A DNA stretch of 64,000 nucleotides from an uncultured Ilyobacter sp. (GCF_963668515.1 NZ_OY764864.1:434001-498000), one strand, 5' to 3'; counted from the stretch's first letter, positions 44,350 through 53,332 are shown. Notes: generated by a model not told the origin, from the letters alone. Program-made: numbers and translations.

Positions 44350-45137
44350 TAAGCCTCCTTGCCACCAAACCACTTGTCGTGGATCTTGTCAAAAGTTCCG
44401 TCTTTTTTCATTTCACCAAGAATTCTATCAATCTCTTTCTTTAATTTTTTATCTTCTTTTCTAAGTCCTATACCAAACTCCTCTTTACCGAGGGCCTTAT
44501 CTAGAGATTTGAAAATATCTTTTCCTTCTCTAGTTTCTTTTTTAGCCGCATAATATTCCCCAACAATTACATCAATTACCACTGCATCTATTCTTTTTGC
44601 CTCAAGGTCCATAAGAGCTTCGGCATTTGTAGCGTACTTTTTAATTTCAGATACATTTTTTGAGATAGGGTTATTCATAACAAGTGTGTAGCTGCTGCTT
44701 CCAAGCTGTACCCCTATGATTTTTCCCTTCAGGTCTTCTGCTGTTTGGATAGAATTGTCAGATAAAGTCATTATGATCTGATCATTTGCAAAGTAAGGTT
44801 CAGAAAATGCTATCTGCTCTTGTCTTTCAGGAGTTATTGTCATTCCGTTCCAAACCATATCGATGTTTCCGCTTTTTAGTTCAAATACGATACTGCTCCA
44901 TTCACGAGGAGAGAATTCAGCCTCTACACCCATTCTGCTTGCCACTTCCTTTGCCAGGTCAATATCAAATCCTACAATTTCTCCATTTTCGTCTCTGAAT
45001 CCCATTGGGGCAAAAGTATCGTCTAGTCCTACTATAAATTTACCCTGTTCTTTGATTTTGTCATAGGAATCTGTACTTTTCTTTCCACATCCCAAAAGTG
45101 CGATCGTAGCTAAAAATATTAATACGATTTTCTTCAT
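44349..45137 (-). CDS. Polar amino acid ABC transporter, substrate-binding lipoprotein
   Basis: 262 residues. The lipobox is A-L-L-G-C17. The type II binding fold is that of the SBP_bac_3 family: V-G-L-D-D-T-F-A-P-M-G-F, G-F-D-I-D-L-A-K-E-V-A, W-N-G-M-T-I-T-P-E-R and G-V-Q-L-G-S-S. The ligand is probably a polar or cationic amino acid, but I cannot choose. AGGAGGAAAATAA precedes the ATG. Upstream lies a promoter and an attenuator-like hairpin. Confidence 0.93.
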   Translation of the reverse strand: MKKIVLIFLATIALLGCGKKSTDSYDKIKEQGKFIVGLDDTFAPMGFRDENGEIVGFDIDLAKEVASRMGVEAEFSPREWSSIVFELKSGNIDMVWNGMTITPERQEQIAFSEPYFANDQIIMTLSDNSIQTAEDLKGKIIGVQLGSSSYTLVMNNPISKNVSEIKKYATNAEALMDLEAKRIDAVVIDVIVGEYYAAKKETREGKDIFKSLDKALGKEEFGIGLRKEDKKLKKEIDRILGEMKKDGTFDKIHDKWFGGKEA

Positions 45138-45176
45138 TTATTTTCCTCCTAAATTAAATTGTTTATAAATAAACAT

Positions 45177-45214
45177 AAAAAAAAGCCATCTGGTAAAAAA
45201 GACCTAGATGGCTT
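45177..45214 (-). promoter_or_regulatory. Leader terminator (attenuator) of the amino acid ABC genes
   Basis: On the minus strand AAGCCATCT and AGATGGCTT pair and are followed by eight T, all 40 bases before the ribosome site. A promoter (TTGCAT at 45279-45274, 16-base spacer, TATACT at 45257-45252) lies just upstream, so the hairpin is in the 5' leader. The first transcribed bases, GGTGGCT, can pair with the left arm AAGCCATC to form a competing antiterminator. Confidence 0.7.
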
Positions 45215-45251
45215 AAGTTTCTAAAGAATGTAAAATTTTCTCTTAGCCACC

Positions 45252-45279
45252 AGTATAGAGCAATTTAAATATAATGCAA
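45252..45279 (-). promoter_or_regulatory. Promoter of the amino acid ABC genes
   Basis: Minus strand TTGCAT, a 16-base spacer and TATACT. The expected start is near 45244, giving a leader of roughly 105 bases. Confidence 0.65.
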
Positions 45280-45530
45280 CAAAGGCTAGTATTAAAAAAA
45301 GATACAAACCTTATATTTGGTGGTGATGAATTTTAGTTAGAGGTCTATCTGATTTATAAAACATGACTAATTCTCCTAGTTTATCTTTCTGAAATAGTAC
45401 AGGTAAAGTGTAAAAAAGTCAAGGGCTTTTTCCTGGCTTAAAATTGATACCTCAATTAATTATGAAGGGAAAAGATTGCTTTTTTTAAAGAAATTACTTA
45501 TTATATTGTATATAAATTAGGAGGGTGCTT

Positions 45531-46847
45531 ATGAAAGGAAAAAAGGGTGTTTATACAGCAAGCTTAGGTTTGATCGGATCAGCTATAGGTCTTGGAAATC
45601 TGTGGAGATTTCCGTATATGGTTGGGAAAAATGGCGGGGGAGCTTTTCTTATAGTCTATCTTTGCTTTGTGGCTCTGCTTGGAGTCCCACTTATGGTAGG
45701 TGAGTTTATACTTGGAAGAAGTTCACATGCCGGGATTGTAGGAGCTTTTAAAAATTTCACTCCTGGGAAACCTTGGTATTTTGCAGGCGGTTTAGGAATA
45801 CTTACCTCTAGTCTTATACTAGGTTTTTACGGTGTTGTAGGAGGGTGGTCATTAAGATTTTTCTACCTTTCTTCTACCAATGCCCTTATCAACAAGAATC
45901 CCCAGGAGTTAGGGGATGCTTTCAGAAGTTTTATTGCCTCACCTGCAGACCCCATATTCTGGCAGATCTTATTTATGGTGATAACGGCTCTTGTACTTAT
46001 AAGTAAGATAGAGGGAAGCATAGAAAAAATAACCCAAATAATGATGCCGATGCTTTTTCTTATAATAATGGTTCTCTGTATGAAGGCACTTGTTCTTCCT
46101 GAGCTAGGAAAAGGAATGTCCTTTTTTCTGAAGCCTGATTTTTCTAAAATTACTGCAGGGGGAATACAGGCTGCCATGGGTCAGGCATTTTTCAGTCTGA
46201 GTATAGGGATGGGAGTGCTTATAACATACGGATCTTTTATGAAAAGCGATGAAAATCTTTTGCTCTCAGCTCTTCATGTAATCGGTACAGATACACTTGT
46301 GGCCTTTTTGATAGGAGTCATTGTTTTTCCAGTTGCCTTTACTTACGGCATAGGACCTGGATCGGGTCCTGGTCTTATATTTACAACTCTGTCATCTCTC
46401 TTTAATGAGATACCGGGAGGTTACGGATTAGGAGTGATGTTCTTTTTGTTGCTATTTTTGGCGGCTTTGACTACAGCCATCTCTTTGCTAGGATCGGTGG
46501 TTACATGTCTAAATAATCAGTGTAAATTACCAAGAAATACAAGTGTTCTAATTGCAACTGTACTTATAACAATACTGGGAGCTGTGACTTCGTTATCTCT
46601 TGGAATTTGGGGAGATAGCAGTATATTTTACATCTTGGATTATATAACTGTGGACGTTTTCCTACCTGTTATGGCCATGCTCACCTCTTTTTATCTAGGG
46701 TATGTTCTAGAATTAAAAGTAATGGAAGAGGAGATGTCAAATGATGGAATTCAGTTTAAGTATACGAAGCTTTTACAGATGATGTTAAAATTTGTATGCC
46801 CTGTTATTATAGTTAGTGTGCTCTTGATTGGGTTGCTGTTGAATTAG
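45531..46847 (+). CDS. Sodium-dependent transporter of the NSS/SNF family
   Basis: 438 residues with eleven to twelve membrane segments. The N-terminal G-S-A-I-G-L-G-N-L-W-R-F-P-Y motif forms the sodium and substrate site of LeuT-type carriers and is intact. Substrates are usually amino acids such as tryptophan, tyrosine, leucine or alanine; this cannot be resolved here. I chose the ATG at 45531, after TAGGAGGGTGC; the GTG at 45525 is inside the ribosome site. A TTGCTT-17-TATTAT promoter is at 45476-45504. Confidence 0.93.
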   Translation: MKGKKGVYTASLGLIGSAIGLGNLWRFPYMVGKNGGGAFLIVYLCFVALLGVPLMVGEFILGRSSHAGIVGAFKNFTPGKPWYFAGGLGILTSSLILGFYGVVGGWSLRFFYLSSTNALINKNPQELGDAFRSFIASPADPIFWQILFMVITALVLISKIEGSIEKITQIMMPMLFLIIMVLCMKALVLPELGKGMSFFLKPDFSKITAGGIQAAMGQAFFSLSIGMGVLITYGSFMKSDENLLLSALHVIGTDTLVAFLIGVIVFPVAFTYGIGPGSGPGLIFTTLSSLFNEIPGGYGLGVMFFLLLFLAALTTAISLLGSVVTCLNNQCKLPRNTSVLIATVLITILGAVTSLSLGIWGDSSIFYILDYITVDVFLPVMAMLTSFYLGYVLELKVMEEEMSNDGIQFKYTKLLQMMLKFVCPVIIVSVLLIGLLLN

Positions 46848-46852
46848 CGTAA

Positions 46853-46881
46853 TTGATAATATACAGGGAATATGATATAAT
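46853..46881 (+). promoter_or_regulatory. Promoter of the DUF1385 gene
   Basis: TTGATA at 46853, a 17-base spacer and perfect TATAAT at 46876, only six bases after the NSS stop codon. Confidence 0.75.
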
Positions 46882-46919
46882 TTCTTTATTAAACTAATGA
46901 ATAATAGGCGGTAGTGTAT

Positions 46920-47858
46920 ATGAAAAATAAAGATATCACCGTAGGTGGACAGGCGGTCATAGAGGGCGTAATGATGAAGGGTTCCAAAAATCTGGCAACG
47001 GCTGTGAGGAAACCTAACGGTGAAATAGTTTATAGAAAGACGGATATTTCCAGTAAAAGTGGAAAATTTTCCAAACTTCCCTTTTTCAGGGGCTCGATAA
47101 TCTTATTTAGCACCCTTATTTTGGGGACAAAAGAACTAACTTTTTCTGCCAATCAGGCAGATGATACAGAGGAGGAGCTTAGCGACAAAGAGCTTTTTAT
47201 GACTGTGACATTTGCACTTTTACTTGGAGTGGGACTCTTTATGGTTCTTCCCTCGGCTATAGGAGGTTTATTGTTTTCGGCTAATAAGCTTTATGCCAAT
47301 ATTCTAGAGGCCTTTTTAAGACTATTGTTTTTCGTGGTGTACATATGGGCAATATCTTTTTCAAAGGATATCAGAAGAGTCTTTGAATATCACGGTGCCG
47401 AGCACAAATCTATATACGCATTCGAAAATGGTCTGGAGCTTACTCCAGAAAATGCAAAACAATATACGACGCTTCATCCTAGATGCGGTACAAGTTTTCT
47501 GCTGATTGTGATGCTCTGCTCTATATTTGTATTCTCCATTGCAGACTTTATAATCCCAACACCGGTGACTATGTGGGGACGTATTGGACTAAAGGCGGTT
47601 CTGAGAGTTCTTTTTATGCCGGCTATAGCCGGGTTGTCCTATGAATTTCAAAGATATAGCAGCAAAAATCTTCATAAAAAGTGGATAAAAACATTGGCGT
47701 CACCTGGTCTGCTTTTACAGAAAATAACTACCAAAGAGCCTGATCTAGATCAGCTAGAAGTTGCCATAGTGGCCCTTAGGGTGGCAATGGGAGAAACTGT
47801 GGACAACGCAGTGGAAGTAGATAATAAAAATCTAAAGATAAAAGAAGAGCACGCTTAG
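46920..47858 (+). CDS. DUF1385 (YqhQ family) membrane protein
   Basis: 312 residues from the ATG at 46920, eight bases after AGGCGGT; an in-frame GTG at 46914 is less well placed. The family signature is at the N-terminus (V-G-G-Q-A-V-I-E-G-V-M-M-K-G), followed by two membrane segments and the E-Y-H-G-A-E-H-K-S motif, then L-H-P-R-C-G-T-S-F-L. The His/Glu/Cys conservation suggests metal binding or hydrolysis, but no function is established. In many Gram-positives it neighbours prfA/rpmE; neither is here. A terminator overlaps the stop. Confidence 0.92.
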   Translation: MKNKDITVGGQAVIEGVMMKGSKNLATAVRKPNGEIVYRKTDISSKSGKFSKLPFFRGSIILFSTLILGTKELTFSANQADDTEEELSDKELFMTVTFALLLGVGLFMVLPSAIGGLLFSANKLYANILEAFLRLLFFVVYIWAISFSKDIRRVFEYHGAEHKSIYAFENGLELTPENAKQYTTLHPRCGTSFLLIVMLCSIFVFSIADFIIPTPVTMWGRIGLKAVLRVLFMPAIAGLSYEFQRYSSKNLHKKWIKTLASPGLLLQKITTKEPDLDQLEVAIVALRVAMGETVDNAVEVDNKNLKIKEEHA

Positions 47859-47876
47859 CGTTGCTCTTCTTTACTT
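47842..47876 (+). terminator. Terminator of the DUF1385 gene
   Basis: AAGAAGAGCACGC and GCGTTGCTCTTCTT form the stem; the stop codon lies in the loop and the tail is T-rich. Confidence 0.85.
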
Positions 47877-47917
47877 TTAAAGAGAGAAAGCTGATTTTAA
47901 TTTTTGTGGTATATCTC

Positions 47918-48357
47918 TACTCTGTTTCTTCAGAGATTGTCTTTTTCATTTTTTCTGCAACTATTTTTCCGGCTTTCAAGTCTGTTTCAGGGAGGGCAAT
48001 TAGAAATTCATCGCCACCATGAAGTATCTTCTGCTGTAGGTTTTTGTCAGAGGATCTATTGTCGAGTGTAAAAAAAGCTGTTCATTTTTTTTCAAGGTAA
48101 CTGTTCATTTTTTTAAAGTTTCTTTTTGAATTTCAATCTCTCTGTTTTTTTCTTTTATCATTTTCTGTGGGGTTTATTTTTATATATGTGAAAAGGCTAT
48201 TGTTTAGAAACAGTTGTCCCCTCAGATTATTTCTGATCTCGTCCCATAATTCGGGCTTGTCATTTTTCAAATTAAAAGATTTTTTTTCATTGAACATAAA
48301 TCCCCATTCTTTGTTTTTATCTTGATGTATCAGATAATAAGAGGTGCTGTTTATCAT
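47918..48357 (-). pseudogene. Decayed diguanylate cyclase (GGDEF) gene
   Basis: On the minus strand, three pieces of one gene occur in order but in different frames. First, an open piece (48357-48133) ends like the outer sensor domain of a membrane cyclase (L-W-D-E-I-R-N-N-L-R-G-Q...F-T-Y-I-K-I-N-P). Next comes a coiled-coil linker (R-E-I-E-I-Q-K-E-T-L-K-K) and the domain opening D-P-L-T-K-T-Y-S-R-R-Y-F-M (about 48057-48019). Last, in another frame, H-G-G-D-E-F-L-I-A-L-P-E-T-D-L (48021-47977) runs to a stop at 47918. The membrane segment and about 35 residues before GGDEF are missing. No active enzyme can be made. Confidence 0.85.
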
Positions 48358-48494
48358 AAAATAAGAGTTTGAATTTTTGAGGTCAGAGTTATTTTATACA
48401 AGGTAATTCCGCCGAAAAATAAAAAGTTATTCTCAAAGGTTTGAAAGGAAATAAAAGAGAGATGTAGAAAATATTACCTAATGGGGTGAGTATA

Positions 48495-50402
48495 ATGAAC
48501 TTAAAAAAGGAACTAGGGTTCTGGGAAGTTTTCAGCATAGCCAGCGGAGCGATGATCAGTTCAGGTATATTTATTTTGCCTGGAATAGCTTTTGAAAAAG
48601 CAGGTCCAAGTATAATATTATCTTATTTTTTAGGTGGAATTCTTGCACTGGCGGGAATATTGAATGTTATAGAATTAGCCACGGCAATGCCAAAGGCTGG
48701 AGGGGACTATTTTTTCGTTATGAGAACTTTGGGTCCACTGGTTGGAACTGTATCTGGAGTTTTGAGTTGGTTTGCCCTGTCTCTAAAGAGTGCCTTTGCC
48801 ATTCTGGGTATAGCAAGCTTTATTGACGGTATTTTTTACGGGTCTGTAACGGCCAATGATATGTTCTTTATATCCATATTCGTTACACTTTTTTTTATGA
48901 TATTAAATATAGTGGGGGTAGATGTTGCTGCCAGATTTGAAGTGACTCTGGTGGTTACTTTAATATGTGTAATGGTACTATATGTAATAGTAGGTTCAAG
49001 TTCTATGGAGGTCTCAAGATATACTCCATTTATATCCTCTTTTGAAAATGGAAAAATAAAAGAGGTTTTTCCTGTGTTTACAAATGCAGGAATATATAAA
49101 ATGGTCGGGACGACCTCTCTCATATTTGTCTCTTTCGGAGGTCTTTTGAAAGCAACCACTGTGGCAGAAGAGGTAAAAGATGCCGGAAATAATATAACCA
49201 AGGGGATGATTGCCTCTATAATGACTATAACGATACTCTATGTGCTCATGCTCACAGTTACCATTGGGAATATAGAAGGCGGAGATCTAGCTGGATCCCT
49301 GTCCCCTATTTCAGACACAGCCAAAAGAACTTTTGGACCGTGGGGATATTACCTTATAAATTTTTCAGCCCTTTTAGCCTTTTTTACCACTGCAAATGCC
49401 GGGATAATGGCTGCGTCGAGGTATCCCATGGCCCTTTCTAGAGACGGACTTGTTCCTCCTATAATGAGTACGGTAAACATCAAATTTAAAACACCGGTTT
49501 TATCAATACTTTTTACTGGGTTATTTATAATGCTTTCTCTTATGCTTCCACTGGAATTACTGGCCAAAACTGCGTCGGCAGTTATACTCTTGGCATACAT
49601 GTTGACAAGTCTGTGTGTGATAATACTACGAGAAAGCAATGTCAGAAATTATAAGCCCATATTCAAGGCCCCTCTATACCCTTGGCTTCAGATAGGCTGC
49701 ATAATAATATTTAATTACTTTATGCTTAGTCTAGGATGGAAGGTTCTAAAGATAAATGTTTTACTCATAATAATGAGCATACTGATCTATTTTCTTTATG
49801 GTAAGAAAAGAACGTCACAGGAATACGCACTTCTTCACCTCCTTCTTAGAATAACTGAGAATTTGGGTCTGAAGCACGGTTTGGAGGAGGAGCTAAGGGA
49901 TATAATACATGAAAGAGACGAGGTGGAGTTAGATGAATTTGACAGGCTTATAAAAAATGCCCAGATTTTAGATCTTAAAGGACCCATCACTCTAGATGAG
50001 CTCTTCGATATAGAGGCTAGGCATTTGACCGGCGTAGTTAGGAAAACAGAGGAAGAACTTATAAAACTTTTTAATGACAGAGAGAGGGAGTTTAGTACCG
50101 CCATAACGGATTTTACAGCTATTCCACATATAGTAGTAGATGAGAAAGATCTCTTTTACCTCATGGTTGTGAGGTGCCGTGAGGGGATAAGGTTCAATGA
50201 GAAAAGGAATTCTGTCAAGGCGGTATTTTTATTTGTAAGCAGTCCTACCTTAAGAAAAACTCATCTTAGAACCTTGGCGTCTATAGCCTCCCTCACAAGA
50301 GAGGAAAGTTATGAGAGAAAATGGATGAATGCCAAAAATGAAAATTATCTGAGGGACATGATTTTGTTAAGCAAAAGAAAGAGAATACACCATAAATTTT
50401 AA
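48495..50402 (+). CDS. APC-family amino acid permease fused to a PTS EIIA-type domain
   Basis: 635 residues. The first 420 or so form an APC permease with twelve membrane segments (S-G-A-M-I-S-S-G-I-F-I-L-P-G near the start is the substrate-binding helix). A helical linker follows, then a C-terminal PTS EIIA domain of the fructose/nitrogen class (about 435-620). There the active-site region R-E-F-S-T-A-I...T-A-I-P-H545 and V-K-A-V-F-L-F-V-S-S are intact, so H545 could be phosphorylated. The domain likely gates amino acid uptake. The ATG at 48495 is preceded by GGGGTGAG. It stands alone. Confidence 0.9.
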   Translation: MNLKKELGFWEVFSIASGAMISSGIFILPGIAFEKAGPSIILSYFLGGILALAGILNVIELATAMPKAGGDYFFVMRTLGPLVGTVSGVLSWFALSLKSAFAILGIASFIDGIFYGSVTANDMFFISIFVTLFFMILNIVGVDVAARFEVTLVVTLICVMVLYVIVGSSSMEVSRYTPFISSFENGKIKEVFPVFTNAGIYKMVGTTSLIFVSFGGLLKATTVAEEVKDAGNNITKGMIASIMTITILYVLMLTVTIGNIEGGDLAGSLSPISDTAKRTFGPWGYYLINFSALLAFFTTANAGIMAASRYPMALSRDGLVPPIMSTVNIKFKTPVLSILFTGLFIMLSLMLPLELLAKTASAVILLAYMLTSLCVIILRESNVRNYKPIFKAPLYPWLQIGCIIIFNYFMLSLGWKVLKINVLLIIMSILIYFLYGKKRTSQEYALLHLLLRITENLGLKHGLEEELRDIIHERDEVELDEFDRLIKNAQILDLKGPITLDELFDIEARHLTGVVRKTEEELIKLFNDREREFSTAITDFTAIPHIVVDEKDLFYLMVVRCREGIRFNEKRNSVKAVFLFVSSPTLRKTHLRTLASIASLTREESYERKWMNAKNENYLRDMILLSKRKRIHHKF

Positions 50403-50408
50403 AAAATA

Positions 50409-50437
50409 TTGACATTTTGATGAGAGATTATTAATAT
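50409..50437 (+). promoter_or_regulatory. Promoter of glyA
   Basis: TTGACA at 50409, a 17-base spacer and TAATAT at 50432. It begins seven bases after the permease stop codon. Confidence 0.75.
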
Positions 50438-50465
50438 AGAGACATCTTGATAAAGGGGGAATAAG

Positions 50466-51710
50466 ATGAATTTGGATAACCTTAAAAATATCGATCCAGA
50501 GATTTACGATGTTGTATTAAAAGAGGAAGAAAGACAGGAGTACGGGCTAGAGCTTATAGCTTCTGAAAATTTTGTATCAAAGGCTGTAATGGAAGCTGTA
50601 GGGAGTGTACTTACAAACAAGTATGCTGAAGGGTACCCTGACAAAAGATATTATGGTGGATGCCAGTTTGTAGACGTAGCGGAAAAACTAGCCATTGAAA
50701 GGGCAAAACAACTCTTTGGTGCAGAATATGTAAATGTTCAGGCACATTCAGGGTCACAGGCTAATATGGCTGTGTATAAGGGTCTAATAAACATTGGAGA
50801 CACTATACTTGGAATGAAGTTAGATCACGGTGGACATCTCACTCATGGGATGCATGTAAACTTTTCAGGGAAAGACTATAAGGTGGTTTCCTACAGTGTG
50901 AAAAAAGATGATGAACTTATAGACTATGAGGAAGTAAGAAAATTAGCTCTTGAAGCTAAACCAAAAATAATAATAGCAGGGGCAAGTGCCTATCCTAGAA
51001 TAATCGACTTTAAAAAGTTTAGAGAGATAGCAGATGAAGTGGGGGCCTACCTCATGGTAGATATGGCGCATATAGCTGGTCTGATAGTGGCGGGAGAACA
51101 TCCAAATCCTATGGAATATGCCCACGTAGTAACAACAACAACTCACAAAACACTCAGAGGACCTCGTGGGGGCATGATACTCACAAATGATGAAGAGATA
51201 GCAAAAAAAGTAAATAAAACAATATTTCCAGGGATCCAGGGCGGACCACTTATGCATGTAATCGCAGCAAAGGCAGTGGCTTTCAAAGAAGCATTGCAAC
51301 CTGAATTTAAAGAGTACCAGATACAGGTAGTAAAGAATGCCAAGGCACTGGCAGAGGAACTACAAAAAGGAGGTCTAAGAATCGTGAGCGGCGGTACAGA
51401 CAACCACATGATGTTAGTTGACCTTACACCTAAGGGGCTTACAGGTAAGTCAGTAGAAGAGGGGCTAGGGAAGGCTCATATAACTGTAAATAAAAACGGG
51501 ATACCATATGATACTCAAAAACCGATGATAACAAGTGGAGTCAGAATAGGAACTCCGGCTCTTACAACAAGAGGTATGAAAGAGGAAGAGATGAAAAAAG
51601 TTGCCTCATTTATACTAGCTGTTATAGATAATATCGAAGATGATGCTAAAATAAAAGAGGTAGGGGAAGAGATAAAAGAGTTTTGCAAAGATTTCCCACT
51701 TTATAGATAA
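50466..51710 (+). CDS. glyA: Serine hydroxymethyltransferase
   Basis: A PLP enzyme that interconverts serine and glycine with tetrahydrofolate. 414 residues. It has N-terminal [10 protein letters not shown], the Y-P-G/D-K-R-Y-Y-G-G segment, D-M-A-H-I-A-G-L and the PLP lysine in [27 protein letters not shown] precedes the ATG. It is monocistronic between its own promoter and terminator. Confidence 0.98.
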   Translation: MNLDNLKNIDPEIYDVVLKEEERQEYGLELIASENFVSKAVMEAVGSVLTNKYAEGYPDKRYYGGCQFVDVAEKLAIERAKQLFGAEYVNVQAHSGSQANMAVYKGLINIGDTILGMKLDHGGHLTHGMHVNFSGKDYKVVSYSVKKDDELIDYEEVRKLALEAKPKIIIAGASAYPRIIDFKKFREIADEVGAYLMVDMAHIAGLIVAGEHPNPMEYAHVVTTTTHKTLRGPRGGMILTNDEEIAKKVNKTIFPGIQGGPLMHVIAAKAVAFKEALQPEFKEYQIQVVKNAKALAEELQKGGLRIVSGGTDNHMMLVDLTPKGLTGKSVEEGLGKAHITVNKNGIPYDTQKPMITSGVRIGTPALTTRGMKEEEMKKVASFILAVIDNIEDDAKIKEVGEEIKEFCKDFPLYR

Positions 51711-51720
51711 TAGAGACATT

Positions 51721-51748
51721 GAGGCTGCCACAGGCAGCCTTTTTTTTT
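51721..51748 (+). terminator. Terminator of glyA
   Basis: GAGGCTGCC and GGCAGCCT(T) with a three-base loop and nine T. Confidence 0.95.
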
Positions 51749-51877
51749 GATCAACGAGAAAAAAAGAACTATATCTTGAAAAGTTGAATTTTTATATAAA
51801 ACTGATTTATCCATTTAAAATTGGACAAAAACATAGAAGTTAAAAAAATCATGGAGATATAAATCTTATTTTTAATG

Positions 51878-51906
51878 TTGACATTTAGAGAAAGTGAAAT
51901 TATACT
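51878..51906 (+). promoter_or_regulatory. Consensus promoter of a small RNA
   Basis: Perfect TTGACA at 51878, a 17-base spacer and TATACT at 51901. No coding frame follows. Confidence 0.85.
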
Positions 51907-51912
51907 CATACT

Positions 51913-52033
51913 AAGAAAAGAGAAAAACTTTTCTGAATTATCGCGACGATCTGTAGGACGTGCAGAATCTCGTAAACAACAATCTACTACACCCACTTAA
52001 GACCAGGTTGCCCACCTGGTCTTATATTTTTTT
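51913..52033 (+). ncRNA. Small non-coding RNA of about 120 nt, unassigned
   Basis: It runs from the promoter start near 51913 to a terminator, AAGACCAGG/CCTGGTCTT with T-run, at about 51999-52033. A first hairpin AGAAAAG/CTTTTCT lies at the 5' end. A second, imperfect one (ACGA-CTG...CAG-TCGT) is near 51950-51974. The segment between it and the terminator (AACAACAATCTACTACACCC) is unstructured and C/A-rich, as in sRNA seed regions. It encodes no peptide with a ribosome site. It lacks the GGAA-tetraloop core of SRP RNA. sfsA begins 140 bases later and is probably separate. Confidence 0.75.
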
Positions 52034-52175
52034 GATTTTTAAGAATATAAGAGGTTTTATTAAATTTATAAGCCTGTTTTAATTGCTAGATAAAAATGAT
52101 AAGATAGTATTATCACTCATTGATAAAAAGTGAGTCTTTTCATAAAATTTAGATGCAGTATTTAAAAAGGGATGT

Positions 52176-52895
52176 GTGAAAGTGAAAAAAATTTATGAGA
52201 TAAATTGTGACCAAAAGGGTATTTTTATAGAGAGGCCCAACAGGTTTATAGCCCAGGTAAAGTTAGACACCGGATCCTTAGAGACAGTTCATGTTCATGA
52301 TTCAGGAAGAATAAGAGAACTCCTTTTTGAGGGGAATCGTGTGAATATAAAAAGTGCATCAAATCCAAAGCGAAAGACAAAGTGGGATATGATAAGTGCC
52401 TTGAGTGACGACGGGGAAGAGATACTCATAAACTCTGCCTACCACCGGTATATATCGGAAAATATTATCCGTGACCCGGAAATTTCACCCTTTGGAAATA
52501 TAGAGAGCCTAAAAGCAGAGGTGAAATACGGAAGCAGCAGGATAGACTATATGCTGACTAAAAATGGTAAGAATATATGGGTGGAGGTAAAGGGAGTATC
52601 TCTATCGGTAGACAGGGTGGCCATGTTTCCAGATGCTCCTAGTACGAGGGCTCAAAAACATCTGAAAGAACTCATGGAGCTGCTAGAAAAAGGAGAGAGA
52701 GCTGCGGTGTTACTTCTTATTTTCAGGAATTCAGACTATTTCAGACCTAAATGGGAAACAGATCCTGTATTTTCAGAGCTTTTTTATGAGGCAAGGGAAA
52801 GAGGGGTAGAAATTTATCCGGTTCAGCTAGAACTGAAGGGTGGGGATATAAATTATAAAGGTCTATTGCCTATAGGGGGTAAGGAGGAGAGATAG
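52176..52895 (+). CDS. sfsA: SfsA family protein (sugar fermentation stimulation protein)
   Basis: 239 residues, the usual length. It has the N-terminal OB-like part (F-I-E-R-P-N-R-F-I-A-Q-V) and the nuclease-like fold with E-V-K-Y-G...I-W-V-E-V-K-G-V-S-L, then F-P-D-A-P-S-T-R-A-Q-K-H-L. The D...E-x-K layout recalls PD-(D/E)XK nucleases; the true function remains unclear in the family. The start is GTG; either 52176 or 52182 is possible, and GGGATGT ahead favours neither clearly. Confidence 0.94.
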   Translation: MKVKKIYEINCDQKGIFIERPNRFIAQVKLDTGSLETVHVHDSGRIRELLFEGNRVNIKSASNPKRKTKWDMISALSDDGEEILINSAYHRYISENIIRDPEISPFGNIESLKAEVKYGSSRIDYMLTKNGKNIWVEVKGVSLSVDRVAMFPDAPSTRAQKHLKELMELLEKGERAAVLLLIFRNSDYFRPKWETDPVFSELFYEARERGVEIYPVQLELKGGDINYKGLLPIGGKEER

Positions 52896-52941
52896 TTTAT
52901 TTGATTTTCTTTGGTTTAAAAATCTAAAGTGAATTTTTTTC

Positions 52942-52970
52942 TTGATTTTAAGGTGCTATAGGGGTATCAT
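52942..52970 (+). promoter_or_regulatory. Promoter of the Cys-rich small protein gene
   Basis: TTGATT at 52942, a 17-base spacer and TATCAT at 52965. Confidence 0.6.
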
Positions 52971-53006
52971 CTAAATGAAAGTCATATATAAATTGGAGGT
53001 ATTTAA

Positions 53007-53312
53007 TTGTTTGAGAGTGACGGTTTTAATTACAAATTTGTACAAAACAGCAAGTGTGAATATTTCCCATGCCACGATATAAAGGATAAGGAAAAATTCA
53101 ACTGTCTGTTTTGCTACTGCCCTCTATACATGATGGGCGAAGAGTGCGGTGGAAATTTCAAATATACAGAACACGGAATAAAAGATTGTTCTAAATGTAT
53201 TCTCCCCCATATAAAAGATGTGGGATATGATCACGTTCAGGAAAAAATGATGACGGTCATAGATATGGTAAAGGATGAGTATTTAATTAAGAAGGGAAAA
53301 AACGGAGGCTAG
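53007..53312 (+). CDS. Cysteine-rich small-domain protein
   Basis: 101 residues with about eight cysteines in a zinc- or cluster-binding pattern: C-E-Y-F-P-C-H, C-L-F-C-Y-C-P-L-Y, E-E-C-G-G and D-C-S-K-C-I-L-P-H. This matches the Cys-rich small domain known from anaerobes and archaea, which is often near cobalamin genes. Its function is unknown. The start is TTG at 53007, six bases after GGAGGT; no ATG is nearby. A terminator follows at once. Confidence 0.85.
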   Translation: MFESDGFNYKFVQNSKCEYFPCHDIKDKEKFNCLFCYCPLYMMGEECGGNFKYTEHGIKDCSKCILPHIKDVGYDHVQEKMMTVIDMVKDEYLIKKGKNGG

Positions 53313-53332
53313 ATAAAAGCCTCCGTTTTTTT
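53298..53332. terminator. Bidirectional terminator between the Cys-rich gene and the aminomutase gene
   Basis: AAAACGGAGGC and GCCTCCGTTTT with T-run; it ends two convergent genes. Confidence 0.93.
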
